Assembly: GCF_001660485.1 (NCBI RefSeq)
Contig: NZ_CP013979.1
Coordinates: 2,294,001 to 2,358,000 of the forward strand
Length of the DNA stretch: 64,000 bases
Direction: 5' to 3'
Source of the DNA: Agromyces aureus
GTDB taxonomy: Bacteria > Actinomycetota > Actinomycetes > Actinomycetales > Microbacteriaceae
Part shown: positions 8,768-16,505 of the stretch, in pieces
How the letters are laid out: every line of letters starts with the position of its first letter
Numbering within the stretch: the stretch's first letter is position 1
The notes under the pieces: model-generated
The model's input: the letters and a program-made list of their open reading frames with translations, nothing else
Told to the model about the DNA's origin: nothing
Database searches by the model: none
Translations under genes and position numbers: made by a program

Positions 8768-9757
8768 TCAGCTGCGGCCGAACGGCGCCGTTCCGGCGTC
8801 GCCGACGACCCCGGGGGTGCCGGCCGACGACGACCGGGCGCCCGCCGCGTCCGGAGCCGTGGGAGCAGGCGCCCCGGTCGGGGGCGTGAACGCCTTGCCG
8901 ATGCCCTTCAGGGCCTCGGTGAGCTCGCTCGGGATGATCCACAGCTTGTTCGCCTGACCCTCGGCCAGCTGGGGCAGCATCTGCAGGTACTGGTAGCCGA
9001 GCAGCTTGGGGTCGGGGTCACCCTTGTGGATGGCGTCGAACACCGTGAGGATCGCCTCGGCCTCGCCCTGGGCGCGGAGCACCGCGGCCTTGGCATCGCC
9101 CTCGGCCTGGAGGATCGCGGCCTGCCGCTGCCCCTCGGCCGTGAGGATGGCGGACTGCTTGGTGCCCTCGGCGGTGAGGATCAGCGCGCGGCGGTCGCGC
9201 TCGGCCCTCATCTGCTTCTCCATCGAGTCCTGGATGGAGAGGGGCGGGTCGATGGCCTTGAGCTCGACGCGGGAGACGCGGATGCCCCACTTGCCCGTCG
9301 CCTCGTCGAGCACGACACGGAGCTGGCCGTTGATGTTGTCGCGGGAGGTGAGCGCCTCTTCGAGGTTCAGCCCGCCGACGACGTTTCGGAGCGTCGTGGT
9401 CGTGAGCTGCTCGACCGCGCCGAGGTAGTTCGCGATCTCGTAGGTCGCGGCGCGCGCATCGGTCACCTGGAAGTACACGACCGTGTCGATCGACACGACC
9501 AGGTTGTCTTCGGTGATCACCGGCTGCGGGGGGAAGGACACCACGGTCTCGCGCATGTCGACGAGCGGCCGCAGCCGGTCGATGAACGGGATGAGGAGGT
9601 TCAGACCCGGCATGAGCGTCTTGTGGTAGCGGCCGAGCCGCTCCACCACGCCCGCATACGCCTGCGGGATGATCCGGATCGATCGTGCGATCACGACGAT
9701 CACGAAGATGACGATCGCGACGACGATGACCGTCGTGATCACCGATACGACATTCAC
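8768..9757 (-). CDS. SPFH/Band 7 (stomatin-like) membrane protein
   Basis: A 329-residue protein with an N-terminal membrane helix (TTVIVVAIVIFVIVVIARS) followed at once by an SPFH domain: IPQAYAGVVERLGRYHKTL, PGLNLLIPFIDRL and VDMRETVVSFPPQPVITEDN. After it comes a helical region rich in Glu/Ala (LTAEGQRQAAILQAEGDAKA), and then a Gly/Pro-rich C-terminus. This is the QmcA/HflK-like stomatin layout. Such proteins form large oligomeric membrane assemblies, often together with NfeD partners. The GTG start overlaps the NfeD-like gene's TGA, so the two are translationally coupled. The exact role is unknown. Confidence 0.88.
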   Translation of the reverse strand: MNVVSVITTVIVVAIVIFVIVVIARSIRIIPQAYAGVVERLGRYHKTLMPGLNLLIPFIDRLRPLVDMRETVVSFPPQPVITEDNLVVSIDTVVYFQVTDARAATYEIANYLGAVEQLTTTTLRNVVGGLNLEEALTSRDNINGQLRVVLDEATGKWGIRVSRVELKAIDPPLSIQDSMEKQMRAERDRRALILTAEGTKQSAILTAEGQRQAAILQAEGDAKAAVLRAQGEAEAILTVFDAIHKGDPDPKLLGYQYLQMLPQLAEGQANKLWIIPSELTEALKGIGKAFTPPTGAPAPTAPDAAGARSSSAGTPGVVGDAGTAPFGRS

Positions 9758-10227
9758 TGGGGGGTGCTCCTCTCGAGCGGCACGACGACGGCCGTCGCAC
9801 CGTCGATGCCCGTGACGAGCACACGCTCGCCGACCGCGACGTCGACCTGTTCGGTGATGGGGGAGAGGCGCGCCGTCCACACCTCGCCGTTCTGCAGGCG
9901 CACCTGGCCGCCGGCGGGGCTGACCGTGCGCACGACATTGCCGTCGACGCCGATGAGCGCGTCGATGTTGCTGCGGGCCGGGTCGGCGCCGCGTTGCAGG
10001 GCCCGCAGCAGCGACGGCCGCAGGGTCAGGATCAGCCCGACGGCGACGACCGCGGCGATCACGAACTGCGCCCACCACGGGATGCCGAAGAGCCCGGAGA
10101 GCAGGCCCGCGACGCTGCCGAGCGCGAGCATCAGGAACGTCATCTCGAGGGTGAACACCTCGATCGTGGCGAAGACGAGGATAAGCACCAACCAGGCGAT
10201 CCACGCGTACTGGGTGAGCACATCCAC
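9754..10227 (-). CDS. NfeD-like membrane protein
   Basis: A 157-residue protein with two or three membrane helices (YAWIAWLVLILVFATIEV, then MLALGSVAGLLSGLFG and a third helix near residue 55-70) and a C-terminal OB-fold domain. The OB domain is recognised by IDALIGVDGNVVRTVSP and GEVWTARL, ending with VGERVLVTGIDGATAVV. This is the short NfeD form that partners stomatin-like SPFH proteins, encoded directly downstream with a 4 nt overlap. A ribosome-binding site AAGGAGAA lies about 9 nt before the ATG. It is the first gene of the three-gene operon. Confidence 0.85.
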   Translation of the reverse strand: MDVLTQYAWIAWLVLILVFATIEVFTLEMTFLMLALGSVAGLLSGLFGIPWWAQFVIAAVVAVGLILTLRPSLLRALQRGADPARSNIDALIGVDGNVVRTVSPAGGQVRLQNGEVWTARLSPITEQVDVAVGERVLVTGIDGATAVVVPLERSTPQ

Positions 10228-10360
10228 TTCGTTCTCCTTCGCACGGGCCCCACTTCGAAACTAGCAGGGCGAGGGATGCCGCGGGGGAGTTGATATCCTC
10301 GGTGGGGCGCCACGCCGAGGACCGTCCGGTCCGATCCGACCTGCACGAGGAGTCCCGAAC

Positions 10361-11128
10361 GTGACCAACCCACTCGCCCCTGGATCCCTGACCGGCAAGG
10401 TCGCCCTCGTGACGGGCTCGTCGCGCGGAATCGGCGCCGACACCGCTCGCTACCTCGCCGAGGCCGGCGCGGCCGTCGTCGTGAACTACCGCAGCAAGGC
10501 GCCTCGCGCCGACAAGGTCGTCGCCGAGATCGAGGCGGCCGGCGGTCGAGCGATCGCCGTCGGAGCAGACCTCACCGACGCGGCATCCGTCACCGGGATG
10601 TTCGAGCGGGCCGTCGCCGCCTTCGGGCCCGTCGACGTGCTGGTGCTGAATGCCTCCGGCGGCATGGAGACCGGCATGGGCGAGGACTACGCCATGCGAC
10701 TGAACCGCGACGCGCAGGTCAACGTCGTCGACAACGCCCTGCCGCACCTCGCCGAGGGCGCCCGCATCGTGTTCGTCACGAGCCACCAGGCGCACTTCAT
10801 CCGCACGACGCCGACCATGCCCGAGTACGTGCCCGTCGCGCTGTCCAAGCGCGCCGGCGAAGACGCGCTCCGCGCCAAGCTGCCCGAACTCTCGGCCGCG
10901 GGCGTCGAGTTCGTCGTCGTGTCGGGCGACATGATCGAGGGCACCATCACGGCGACCCTGCTGGAGCGTGCGAACCCGGGTGCGATCGCCGCACGCAAGT
11001 CCGACGCCGGCCGGCTGTACAACGTGTCCGAGTTCGCCGCCGAGGTCGCGGCCGCCGCGGTCGACCCGGTGCCGGCCGACAACACGCGCTACGTCGGCGA
11101 CACGTCGGGCTTCGCACCCGAGGCGTGA
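10361..11128 (+). CDS. SDR-family oxidoreductase lacking the YxxxK motif
   Basis: A 255-residue Rossmann protein of classical SDR length. The cofactor motif is intact: VALVTGSSRGIGADT (TGxxxGIG), and Arg43-Ser44-Lys after the second strand suggests NADP(H). LVLNASGG replaces NNAG. A Ser at residue 141 (VTSHQA) matches the catalytic Ser. Where YxxxK is expected the protein reads PEYVPVALSKRAGED: Lys163 is present but position 159 is Val, and the only nearby Tyr is Tyr156, seven residues before Lys. Either Tyr156 takes over through a local insertion or the enzyme is not a normal dehydrogenase. It is a single gene with a strong terminator downstream. The substrate is unknown. Confidence 0.8.
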   Translation: MTNPLAPGSLTGKVALVTGSSRGIGADTARYLAEAGAAVVVNYRSKAPRADKVVAEIEAAGGRAIAVGADLTDAASVTGMFERAVAAFGPVDVLVLNASGGMETGMGEDYAMRLNRDAQVNVVDNALPHLAEGARIVFVTSHQAHFIRTTPTMPEYVPVALSKRAGEDALRAKLPELSAAGVEFVVVSGDMIEGTITATLLERANPGAIAARKSDAGRLYNVSEFAAEVAAAAVDPVPADNTRYVGDTSGFAPEA

Positions 11129-11170
11129 GCTGCGCGGCCCGGGCACCTGCCTCGACGCCGCACGAACCAA

Positions 11171-11211
11171 CGGCTGAGGGCCGGTCGGATGCTCCGACCG
11201 GCCCTCAGCCG
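11171..11211. terminator. Perfect 19-bp hairpin terminator
   Basis: Two exact 19-nt arms at 11171-11189 and 11193-11211, separated by TGC, lie between the convergent SDR gene and the DUF308 gene, with TTCCGTT following. This is a strong terminator for the plus strand and probably works in both directions. Confidence 0.8.
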
Positions 11212-11257
11212 TTCCGTTGCCGGATGCGCGCGGTCGCGGCATCCGTTCACCGATGGG

Positions 11258-11860
11258 TCAGACCTTCGCGCCCTTGCCGAACGTGAACGCGCGCACGATC
11301 TGCACGATGCCGAGGATGATCAGGCTGATGCCGGTGATCACGAAGAGGATGACCGTGCCCCAGATCGGCGAGAAGAGCAGCACGATGCCGGCGATGAGGC
11401 TCAGGATGCCGAAGAAGACCGCCCAGCCACGCGACGGCGCATCGCCCGACTGCACGAGCGCGACGACGCCCTCGACGATCCACACGACGCCGACGATGAC
11501 GCCGAGGAGCACGGCGAGCACGGTCGCGGTCGCGGCGATGTTCGCGAACGCGATGATCGCACCGACCACGAACACGAGGCCGAGGATGATGTCGAGTGCT
11601 CTCGCACCGCCCGAGATGCCCTTCGAGAAGATGCCGAGGCCGACGTAGGCGAGGCCGGCGATGATGAGGTAGATCGCCAGCAGCACCGTGAGCACGGCAA
11701 CGGCGTCCTTCGGCCAGAAGGTGATGAACACGCCGATGATGAGGGCGATCGCGCCCGAGACGCCGAGCGTCGTGCGCACCGTGTTGATGGCCGACTTCGA
11801 CAGGTTCTCGGAGTTGAGGGAGAATGCCGCGAAGACCGCGGGCTGCTGTGGCGACGACAT
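11258..11860 (-). CDS. HdeD-family (DUF308) membrane protein
   Basis: A 200-residue protein with six regularly spaced hydrophobic segments, starting GVSGAIALIIGVFITFWP and ending FVITGISLIILGIVQIV. This is the DUF308 repeat pattern: pairs of helices joined by short Gly-rich turns. The family includes E. coli HdeD, linked to acid resistance at high cell density, but its biochemical role is not known. The gene is monocistronic, with a terminator shared with the SDR gene. The ATG at 11860 has a purine-rich site (GGACACC) upstream. Confidence 0.8.
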   Translation of the reverse strand: MSSPQQPAVFAAFSLNSENLSKSAINTVRTTLGVSGAIALIIGVFITFWPKDAVAVLTVLLAIYLIIAGLAYVGLGIFSKGISGGARALDIILGLVFVVGAIIAFANIAATATVLAVLLGVIVGVVWIVEGVVALVQSGDAPSRGWAVFFGILSLIAGIVLLFSPIWGTVILFVITGISLIILGIVQIVRAFTFGKGAKV

Positions 11861-12026
11861 GAGGGTGTCCTTTCGTGGACGACAGTTGAGGCACGCTCAG
11901 CGTATTCCCAGACGCACCGACGGCGGCGGAAGTGACGGCGAGTCTCGTCGATTGACGCCCGGTGACGGTTCGGAACCGGGTCGCCGCGACCTCCGCAGCC
12001 CCCGCGCGCTGTGACAGGATCGACCC

Positions 12027-12470
12027 GTGACCGTCGACCCCGGGGGAGACCAGCGACTGCGCGACCTCGCACTGCTGCGACGCGCGCGCGATCGCATCGA
12101 CCGCGAGTACGCGAAGCCGCTGAACGTCGAGGAGCTCGCCCAGGGCGTCAACATGTCGGCCGGGCACTTCAGCCGCCAGTTCAAGGCCGCCTATGGCGAA
12201 TCCGTCTACAGCTACCTCATGACGCGTCGCATCGAGCGCGCGATGGCCCTGCTGCGACGTGGCGACCTGAGCGTCACCGAGGTGTGCTTCGAGGTCGGCT
12301 GCTCGTCGCTCGGCACCTTCAGCACCCGGTTCACCGAACTCGTCGGAGTGCCGCCGAGCGTCTACCGCCAGCAGCCCGACGGCATCTTCGAGGGTGTGCC
12401 CTCGGTGCTCGCGAAGCGCGTCGCGAGACCGGTCAGGAATCGAGAAGCCCGCACCGAGCACCGCAAGTAG
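12027..12470 (+). CDS. AraC-family transcriptional regulator (stand-alone DNA-binding domain)
   Basis: A 147-residue protein that consists of little more than the AraC/XylS double helix-turn-helix (residues about 15-115). Helix one is in LNVEELAQGVNMSAGHFSRQFKAAYG. The second motif is LSVTEVCFEVGCSSLGTFSTRFTELVG, followed by the conserved VPPSVYRQ. There is no ligand-binding domain, so a partner or redox signal is possible. It is followed 9 nt later by a VOC-family gene in the same direction; AraC-VOC pairs of this kind are common in actinobacteria and are probably one transcript. Confidence 0.85.
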   Translation: MTVDPGGDQRLRDLALLRRARDRIDREYAKPLNVEELAQGVNMSAGHFSRQFKAAYGESVYSYLMTRRIERAMALLRRGDLSVTEVCFEVGCSSLGTFSTRFTELVGVPPSVYRQQPDGIFEGVPSVLAKRVARPVRNREARTEHRK

Positions 12471-12479
12471 CGTGGCGTC

Positions 12480-12890
12480 ATGGACATCACGATTCAGTAC
12501 ACCTTCCTCCCGCACACGGATGCCGAGGAGTCGCTCGCGTTCTACCGCGACACCCTCGGCTTCGAGGTTCGCAAGGACGTCGGCTACGAGCAGATGCGGT
12601 GGATCACCGTCGGGCCGGTCGGCCAGCCCGAGACCTCCATCGTGCTCACTCCGCCGACGCCCGACCCCGGGACGACCGACGAGGAGCGGCGGACCGTCGC
12701 CGAGATGATGGCGAAGGGCACCTACGCGAGCATCGTGCTGTCGACGACCGATGTCGACGGCGCGTTCGAGCAGGTCGCCGCGAGCGGCGCCGAGGTCGCG
12801 CAGGAGCCGATCGACCAGCCCTACGGCGTGCGTGACTGCGCGTTCCGCGACCCCGCGGGCAACATGGTGCGCATCCAGCAGCCCGACTGA
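12480..12890 (+). CDS. VOC-family (glyoxalase/bleomycin-resistance-like) protein
   Basis: A 136-residue vicinal-oxygen-chelate protein made of two beta-alpha-beta-beta-beta modules. It reads DITIQYTFLPHTDAEESLAFYRDTLGFEVRKDV in the first module and ends with DCAFRDPAGNMVRIQQP, the typical closing strand. The family binds a metal or small molecule; members act as dioxygenases, isomerases or antibiotic-binding proteins. The substrate cannot be predicted. It lies 9 nt after the AraC gene and is likely co-transcribed with it. Confidence 0.85.
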   Translation: MDITIQYTFLPHTDAEESLAFYRDTLGFEVRKDVGYEQMRWITVGPVGQPETSIVLTPPTPDPGTTDEERRTVAEMMAKGTYASIVLSTTDVDGAFEQVAASGAEVAQEPIDQPYGVRDCAFRDPAGNMVRIQQPD

Positions 12891-12926
12891 GCTGCCGTCA
12901 GCGCCGCTGCGGGCCGGCCTGGCGCC

Positions 12927-12948
12927 GCCGTCGCCGTCGCCGTCGCCG
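12927..12948 (+). repeat. GCCGTC hexanucleotide run
   Basis: Three exact copies of GCCGTC plus a partial copy lie between the convergent VOC and XRE-cupin genes. It is probably simple sequence drift in GC-rich DNA; the same hexamer also encodes the Gly-Asp run in dhaM. Confidence 0.5.
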
Positions 12949-12958
12949 CAGATTCTGC

Positions 12959-13612
12959 TCAGGCCAGTGGCGCGCGACGTCGGCCCGTGCTGAGCTTGAG
13001 CAAGGCGACGACGTATCGGCACGATGCCTGAGTCGGGTTGGAGAACATGCAATCGACCGGCGCGCCGAGCTGGACGCAGTCGCCGGCGTCGAGTTCGTGG
13101 TTCTCCGCACCCTCGGCGAGGCGGAGGCGCCCGTCGAGCACCCAGACCTGCGGTTCGACGAAGAGGAACGCCTCCGCGGGGTAGCGGAGCTCTGCGCCCG
13201 GCGGCAGTTCGATCTCGACGAGTTCGAGGTTACGACTGCCCGCCGGGGAGAGGGCACGGCGCACGCTGCCCGTCTCAGGGTCGACCCATGCGGGCTGATC
13301 AGCTCTGCGCACGAGGCGCCCGCCGTCCTCGGCCCTGGCGATGAGCCCCGACAGTGTCAGGCCGAGCGCGGTTGCGATCCTGCCGAGAAGCGCCGCCGTC
13401 GGCTGCGCGTCTCCGCGCTCGACCTTGGCGATCATCGCGCGCGAGACGCCCGACGCCTCGGCGAGAGCTGCGACGCTGAACCCGAGTTCGGACCGCGCGG
13501 CCTGGACGGTCGAGGCGAGCGCCCCGCCCAGGTCGTCGTCGGGCCTGGCCCGATCGTCCGTCGGCTCGTCCTGCGCATCGGGATCGGAATTATGTGTGAA
13601 CATAATGTGCAT
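12959..13612 (-). CDS. XRE-family regulator with C-terminal cupin domain
   Basis: A 217-residue protein with an N-terminal helix-turn-helix (about residues 30-90: ELGFSVAALAEASGVSRAMIAKVERG) and a cupin-2 sensor domain (about residues 120-205: LVEIELPPGAELRYP, then LDAGDCVQLGAP). Such regulators sense a small ligand and usually repress a neighbouring transporter or catabolic gene. The start ATG at 13612, and a second ATG at 13603, lie inside a perfect palindrome ATAATG-TG-CATTAT (13602-13615), so self-repression is likely. No obvious target gene stands beside it: the next 770 bp hold no convincing gene. Confidence 0.85.
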   Translation of the reverse strand: MHIMFTHNSDPDAQDEPTDDRARPDDDLGGALASTVQAARSELGFSVAALAEASGVSRAMIAKVERGDAQPTAALLGRIATALGLTLSGLIARAEDGGRLVRRADQPAWVDPETGSVRRALSPAGSRNLELVEIELPPGAELRYPAEAFLFVEPQVWVLDGRLRLAEGAENHELDAGDCVQLGAPVDCMFSNPTQASCRYVVALLKLSTGRRRAPLA

Positions 13613-13615
13613 TAT
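13602..13615. promoter_or_regulatory. Palindrome ATAATG-TG-CATTAT over the XRE-cupin start
   Basis: An exact dyad (arms ATAATG and CATTAT, 2 nt centre) covers the start codon of the XRE-cupin gene. A second full copy is at 14203-14216 and half copies (CATTAT) are at 13857-13862 and 13963-13968. A repeated AT-rich palindrome beside an HTH gene in GC-rich DNA is best read as its operator. Confidence 0.65.
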
Positions 13616-14384
13616 ATGCCACTATATTAGCTGCTCATGTAAAAGAATCACGGCGGCACCGCGCGTCGAACGGCCACCAGCTCGTCGAAGACGGCTCTCG
13701 ATCGCGGGGGAGTGGGGAGGCGCCGGATCCGCTCGGATTCACCCCCGAGCATGCTGCCGCGCCCTGATGCGACGCGGTGCGGGTGCGGGATCTCGCCAGG
13801 ATCGTCGAACTGAGCACGGGAGTCCGCTGCATTGTGGCCACGACGACGCAGAGAAGCATTATGGAACTGAACGTGTTCATCGTCGGATTGCAGCGATCCG
13901 ATCGCGGCGGCACATACGGCGAATGTCGGCCGTCGTTTCTGAACTTCTCGGCTCGGGGTGCACATTATGTCCGCGACGGAAGATCACTCAGGGGCACGCG
14001 CGAAGCGGGGTTGCGCCGCAGTGCACGTCCTGAATCCAGGCCTGACTCCTGATCACCCAACGCAGACGCTTGCCCTGCATCAGTTGACACCGGGATGGTC
14101 GAACACGTGTGAGCATCGGCGGACATCAACGACAAGCTCGAGACGGAAAGTACCGCAGATCAGCATGGAATGCGTCCGCGGCCCGCTGGGCCTATCGCGC
14201 CGATAATGCACATTATGTCGGTTTGATTGGCGGGGGCACTCTCCCATACTTCTCCATGCACCCTCCTCTCTAGTGGCCGCAGAACCCGAGCCGGCAACGC
14301 ACGTCACCCGAGATACGAGGGCTCAGGCGTGGATCACCACGGCGCATCCCCGAGCCGGCTTCCACAGTGCATAGACTTCGATCT
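13613..14384. other. Gene-poor, lower-GC stretch with operator-like sites
   Basis: About 770 bp between the XRE-cupin gene and the ArsR-ArsC fusion. Short open frames exist on both strands (for example 13648-13965 minus and 13777-14052 plus), but none shows a recognisable domain, good start signal or convincing composition. The first 40 bases are AT-rich. The stretch holds one full ATAATG-N2-CATTAT palindrome (14203-14216) and two half sites. It may be the remains of a lost target gene of the XRE regulator, or a boundary of the transferred arsenic island. Confidence 0.5.
14203..14216. promoter_or_regulatory. Second copy of the ATAATG-CA-CATTAT palindrome
   Basis: This is the same 14-bp dyad as at the XRE-cupin start, here with a CA centre and followed by the shared GTC. 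It lies about 170 nt upstream of the ArsR-ArsC fusion gene and 590 nt from the XRE gene. It is probably a second XRE-cupin binding site. Confidence 0.6.
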
Positions 14385-14387
14385 ATG
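14370..14387. promoter_or_regulatory. ArsR-type operator CATAGA-N6-TCTATG over the fusion gene start
   Basis: An 18-bp dyad (CATAGA and TCTATG arms) overlaps the -10 hexamer TAGACT (14372-14377) and the ATG at 14385. A sister site (TATAGATC-GT-GATCTATA) precedes the next gene. The placement on the core promoter implies repression. Confidence 0.7.
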
Positions 14388-15293
14388 AATCAGCCGGACG
14401 CGCTCATCGCCGATCCGACCTCGACGACGGCGCTCATCACCGAACCCACGCGCGCTCGGCTTCTGAGGTTGCTCCTGACGAACCCGGACGGACGCTCGAC
14501 CGTGACGGTGCTGGCCGGCGAGCTCGCCCTGCGCCAGCCGACCGTCACGCACCACGCGAAGCTGCTGACCGAGGCGGGCGTGCTCGCCCGACGACCCGAG
14601 GGCCGTCGGGTCTGGTACTCGATCGTGTCGGATCAACGCGATCGAGTCGCCGACCTGCTCGACACCGATGCGGTCATTCCCCCGAGCGACGCCGTGTTCG
14701 ACCGGATCGCCGACGACCTCTCCGTGCGCTTCGCGGGACGGTTCGGGCGGGAGACCATCGAGCGCACGATGGTCGAGAGTCGCGAACTGCTCGAGCGCGC
14801 CGGCACGTCGACGCACCTCGCGTCGCGCACCGCCGAGTTCACCGCCCAGCGCCTCGCGGCGGTCGCAGCGGGGCGATCGGATGCAGCGGGCGTGCCCGAA
14901 GTGCTCTTCGTCTGCGTGCGCAACGCCGGAAGATCGCAGATGGCTGCAGCACTGCTCCGGCGACTCGCCGGCGATCGGCTCCGCGTGCGCTCGGCCGGAT
15001 CCGCGCCCTCCGACCACATCTCCCCCGTCATCGCGAACGCCCTCGACGAACTCGGCGCGTCGATCGGAGACGAGTTCCCGAAGGCGCTCACCGACGACGT
15101 CGTGCGCGCCGCCGACGTCGTCGTCACGATGGGCTGCGGCGACGCCTGCCCGGTCTATGCCGATACGCGATACCTGGACTGGGATCTCGCAGACCCGGCG
15201 GATCTCCCCCTCGAGCGCGTGCGGGTGATCCGCGACGACATCGATCGTCGCGTGCACGAACTGCTCGAGAGTCTCGTCGCGCGCGTGGGGTGA
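14385..15293 (+). CDS. ArsR regulator fused to thioredoxin-type arsenate reductase ArsC
   Basis: A 302-residue fusion. Residues 1-90 form an ArsR winged helix (ALITEPTRARLLRLLL, then LRQPTVTHHAKLLTEAGVL). Residues about 100-160 form the helical domain that precedes ArsC in some actinobacterial proteins (FDRIADDLSVRFAGRFG). Residues 170-302 form an ArsC/low-molecular-weight phosphatase domain with the P-loop Cys177-x5-Arg183 (VCVRNAGRS) and the redox pair Cys251/Cys255 (MGCGDACP). ArsC reduces arsenate to arsenite. The sensor half contains no cysteine at all, so the usual arsenite site is missing and sensing may use the ArsC cysteines. The ATG at 14385 is chosen because TAGACT ends 7 nt before it and the operator covers it. 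Confidence 0.88.
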   Translation: MNQPDALIADPTSTTALITEPTRARLLRLLLTNPDGRSTVTVLAGELALRQPTVTHHAKLLTEAGVLARRPEGRRVWYSIVSDQRDRVADLLDTDAVIPPSDAVFDRIADDLSVRFAGRFGRETIERTMVESRELLERAGTSTHLASRTAEFTAQRLAAVAAGRSDAAGVPEVLFVCVRNAGRSQMAAALLRRLAGDRLRVRSAGSAPSDHISPVIANALDELGASIGDEFPKALTDDVVRAADVVVTMGCGDACPVYADTRYLDWDLADPADLPLERVRVIRDDIDRRVHELLESLVARVG

Positions 15294-15326
15294 GTGTCAG
15301 CACGCGTCGGGCGCGGCATCCATTCA

Positions 15327-15344
15327 TATAGATCGTGATCTATA
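15327..15344. promoter_or_regulatory. ArsR-type operator TATAGATC-GT-GATCTATA
   Basis: A perfect dyad with 8-nt arms and a 2-nt centre in the gap between the fusion gene and arsC. It shares the TATAGA-N6-TCTATA core with the site over the fusion start, so one regulator, probably the fused ArsR, is likely to control both. Confidence 0.75.
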
Positions 15345-15377
15345 CTTCGAGGACTCCCCCGGACGAAAGGCCCCGAA

Positions 15378-15794
15378 ATGCCCGAGAAGCCCACCGTCCT
15401 GTTCGTGTGCGTGCACAACGCCGGCCGGTCCCAGATGGCCGCCGGATACCTCCGGGCGCTCGGCGGCGACCGCATCGAGGTGCGATCGGCCGGATCCGAG
15501 CCGAAAGACGAGATCAACCCCGTCGCCGTCGCTGCGATGGCCGAGCAGGGCATCGACATCACGAACCACACGCCGAAGATCCTCACCACCGAGGCGGTTC
15601 GCGACTCCGACGTCGTGATCACGATGGGCTGCGGCGACGCGTGCCCGATCTTCCCCGGCAAGCGCTACGAGGACTGGCAGCTCGACGACCCCGCCGGCCT
15701 CGGCCTCGCGGCGGTGCGCCCGATCCGCGACGAGATCCGCGCGCGCGTCGAGTCGCTCCTCGCCGAACTGCTCCCCCAAGGGCCGCTCGGCTGA
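15378..15794 (+). CDS. arsC: Arsenate reductase ArsC (thioredoxin/LMW-phosphatase family)
   Basis: A 138-residue protein of normal stand-alone ArsC length. The catalytic P-loop is Cys11-x5-Arg (FVCVHNAGRSQM) and the second redox pair is Cys85/Cys89 (MGCGDACPIFPG). It reduces arsenate to arsenite using thioredoxin or mycothiol/mycoredoxin. It is clearly similar to the C-terminal half of the fusion gene 84 nt upstream, so the locus carries two ArsC domains. An exact TATAGATC-GT-GATCTATA operator lies 33 nt before the ATG. It ends 9 nt from the convergent transporter gene. Confidence 0.92.
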   Translation: MPEKPTVLFVCVHNAGRSQMAAGYLRALGGDRIEVRSAGSEPKDEINPVAVAAMAEQGIDITNHTPKILTTEAVRDSDVVITMGCGDACPIFPGKRYEDWQLDDPAGLGLAAVRPIRDEIRARVESLLAELLPQGPLG

Positions 15795-15803
15795 CGGATT
15801 GCG

Positions 15804-16505
15804 TCACGCCGACGCGTCGCCCGCATCGCGGCTCCCGGAGGCCTCGTGTTCGTCTTCGTCTTCGTCTTCGTCGAGGAGCATCCCGATCGGCGTCGCGCAT
15901 GTGTCGCCGCGCCAGGCTTCGACGCCCTCCCGCACGGCGAACACGGCGATCACGAGCGCGGCGAGCGAGTCCGCCCACGCCCAGCCGAGCAGCGAGTTCA
16001 GCACGAGTCCGATGAGCACCGCGGCCGAGAGGTAGGTGCAGATCAAGGTCTGCCTGCTGTCGGCGACGGCTGTGGCGGATCCGAGTTCTCGACCGGTTCG
16101 ACGTTCGATCCACGACAGGACGGGCATCACGACCACGCTCAGCGCCGTGATCGCGAGTCCTACCGCGGTGTGCTCCGCTTCGGGCATCGCTCCGGCGATC
16201 GTCAGCACGGCCGTGATGCCCACGTACGCGGCGAGGGCGAAGAACGAGAACGCGATGACCCGCAGGGTCGGCTTCTCGTATCGCTCAGGATCGGCGCGCG
16301 TGAACTGCCACGCGACCGCCGCCGCGGAAAGCACCTCGACGAGCGAATCGAGGCCGAAACCGAGCAGTGCGGCCGACGAGGCGACGGCACCCGCCGCGAT
16401 CGCGACCGCAGCCTCGATCAGGTTGTAGACGATCGTGAAGCCGACGATCCATCGGATGCGCTGCTGCAGGACGGCCCGACGCTCGCCGGACAGGCGGAGG
16501 CTCAT
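15804..16505 (-). CDS. CDF-type cation transporter, membrane domain only
   Basis: A 233-residue protein with about six membrane helices (IVGFTIVYNLIEAAVAIAAG, LGFGLDSLVEVLSAAAVAW and so on). It resembles the membrane part of cation diffusion facilitators but lacks the cytosolic metal-binding domain. Asp residues sit in helix 2 (GLDSLVEV) and helix 5 (WADSLAALVIAVF), where CDF proteins bind metal. The tail is acidic (DEDEDEDEHE), coded by a GAC/GAG run. The start at 16505 overlaps the flavoprotein stop (ATGA). Its place in the locus suggests a role in metal or metalloid stress, but CDF proteins carry divalent cations, not arsenite, so the substrate is open. Confidence 0.8.
   Translation of the reverse strand: MSLRLSGERRAVLQQRIRWIVGFTIVYNLIEAAVAIAAGAVASSAALLGFGLDSLVEVLSAAAVAWQFTRADPERYEKPTLRVIAFSFFALAAYVGITAVLTIAGAMPEAEHTAVGLAITALSVVVMPVLSWIERRTGRELGSATAVADSRQTLICTYLSAAVLIGLVLNSLLGWAWADSLAALVIAVFAVREGVEAWRGDTCATPIGMLLDEDEDEDEHEASGSRDAGDASA

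Noticed and set aside
8763..8942. N-terminal extension of the GDPD gene
   Set aside because: It would overlap the SPFH coding sequence and has no GDPD similarity; the GTG at 8762 fits better.
12927..12948. Tandem GCCGTC repeats as a CRISPR or regulatory array
   Set aside because: The unit is 6 nt and without spacers, so it is a simple-sequence run.
13635..14206. Several short frames (92-105 codons) as possible genes
   Set aside because: No domain, no convincing start signal, Arg/Ser-rich composition and frames overlapping on both strands. Described as a gene-poor stretch.
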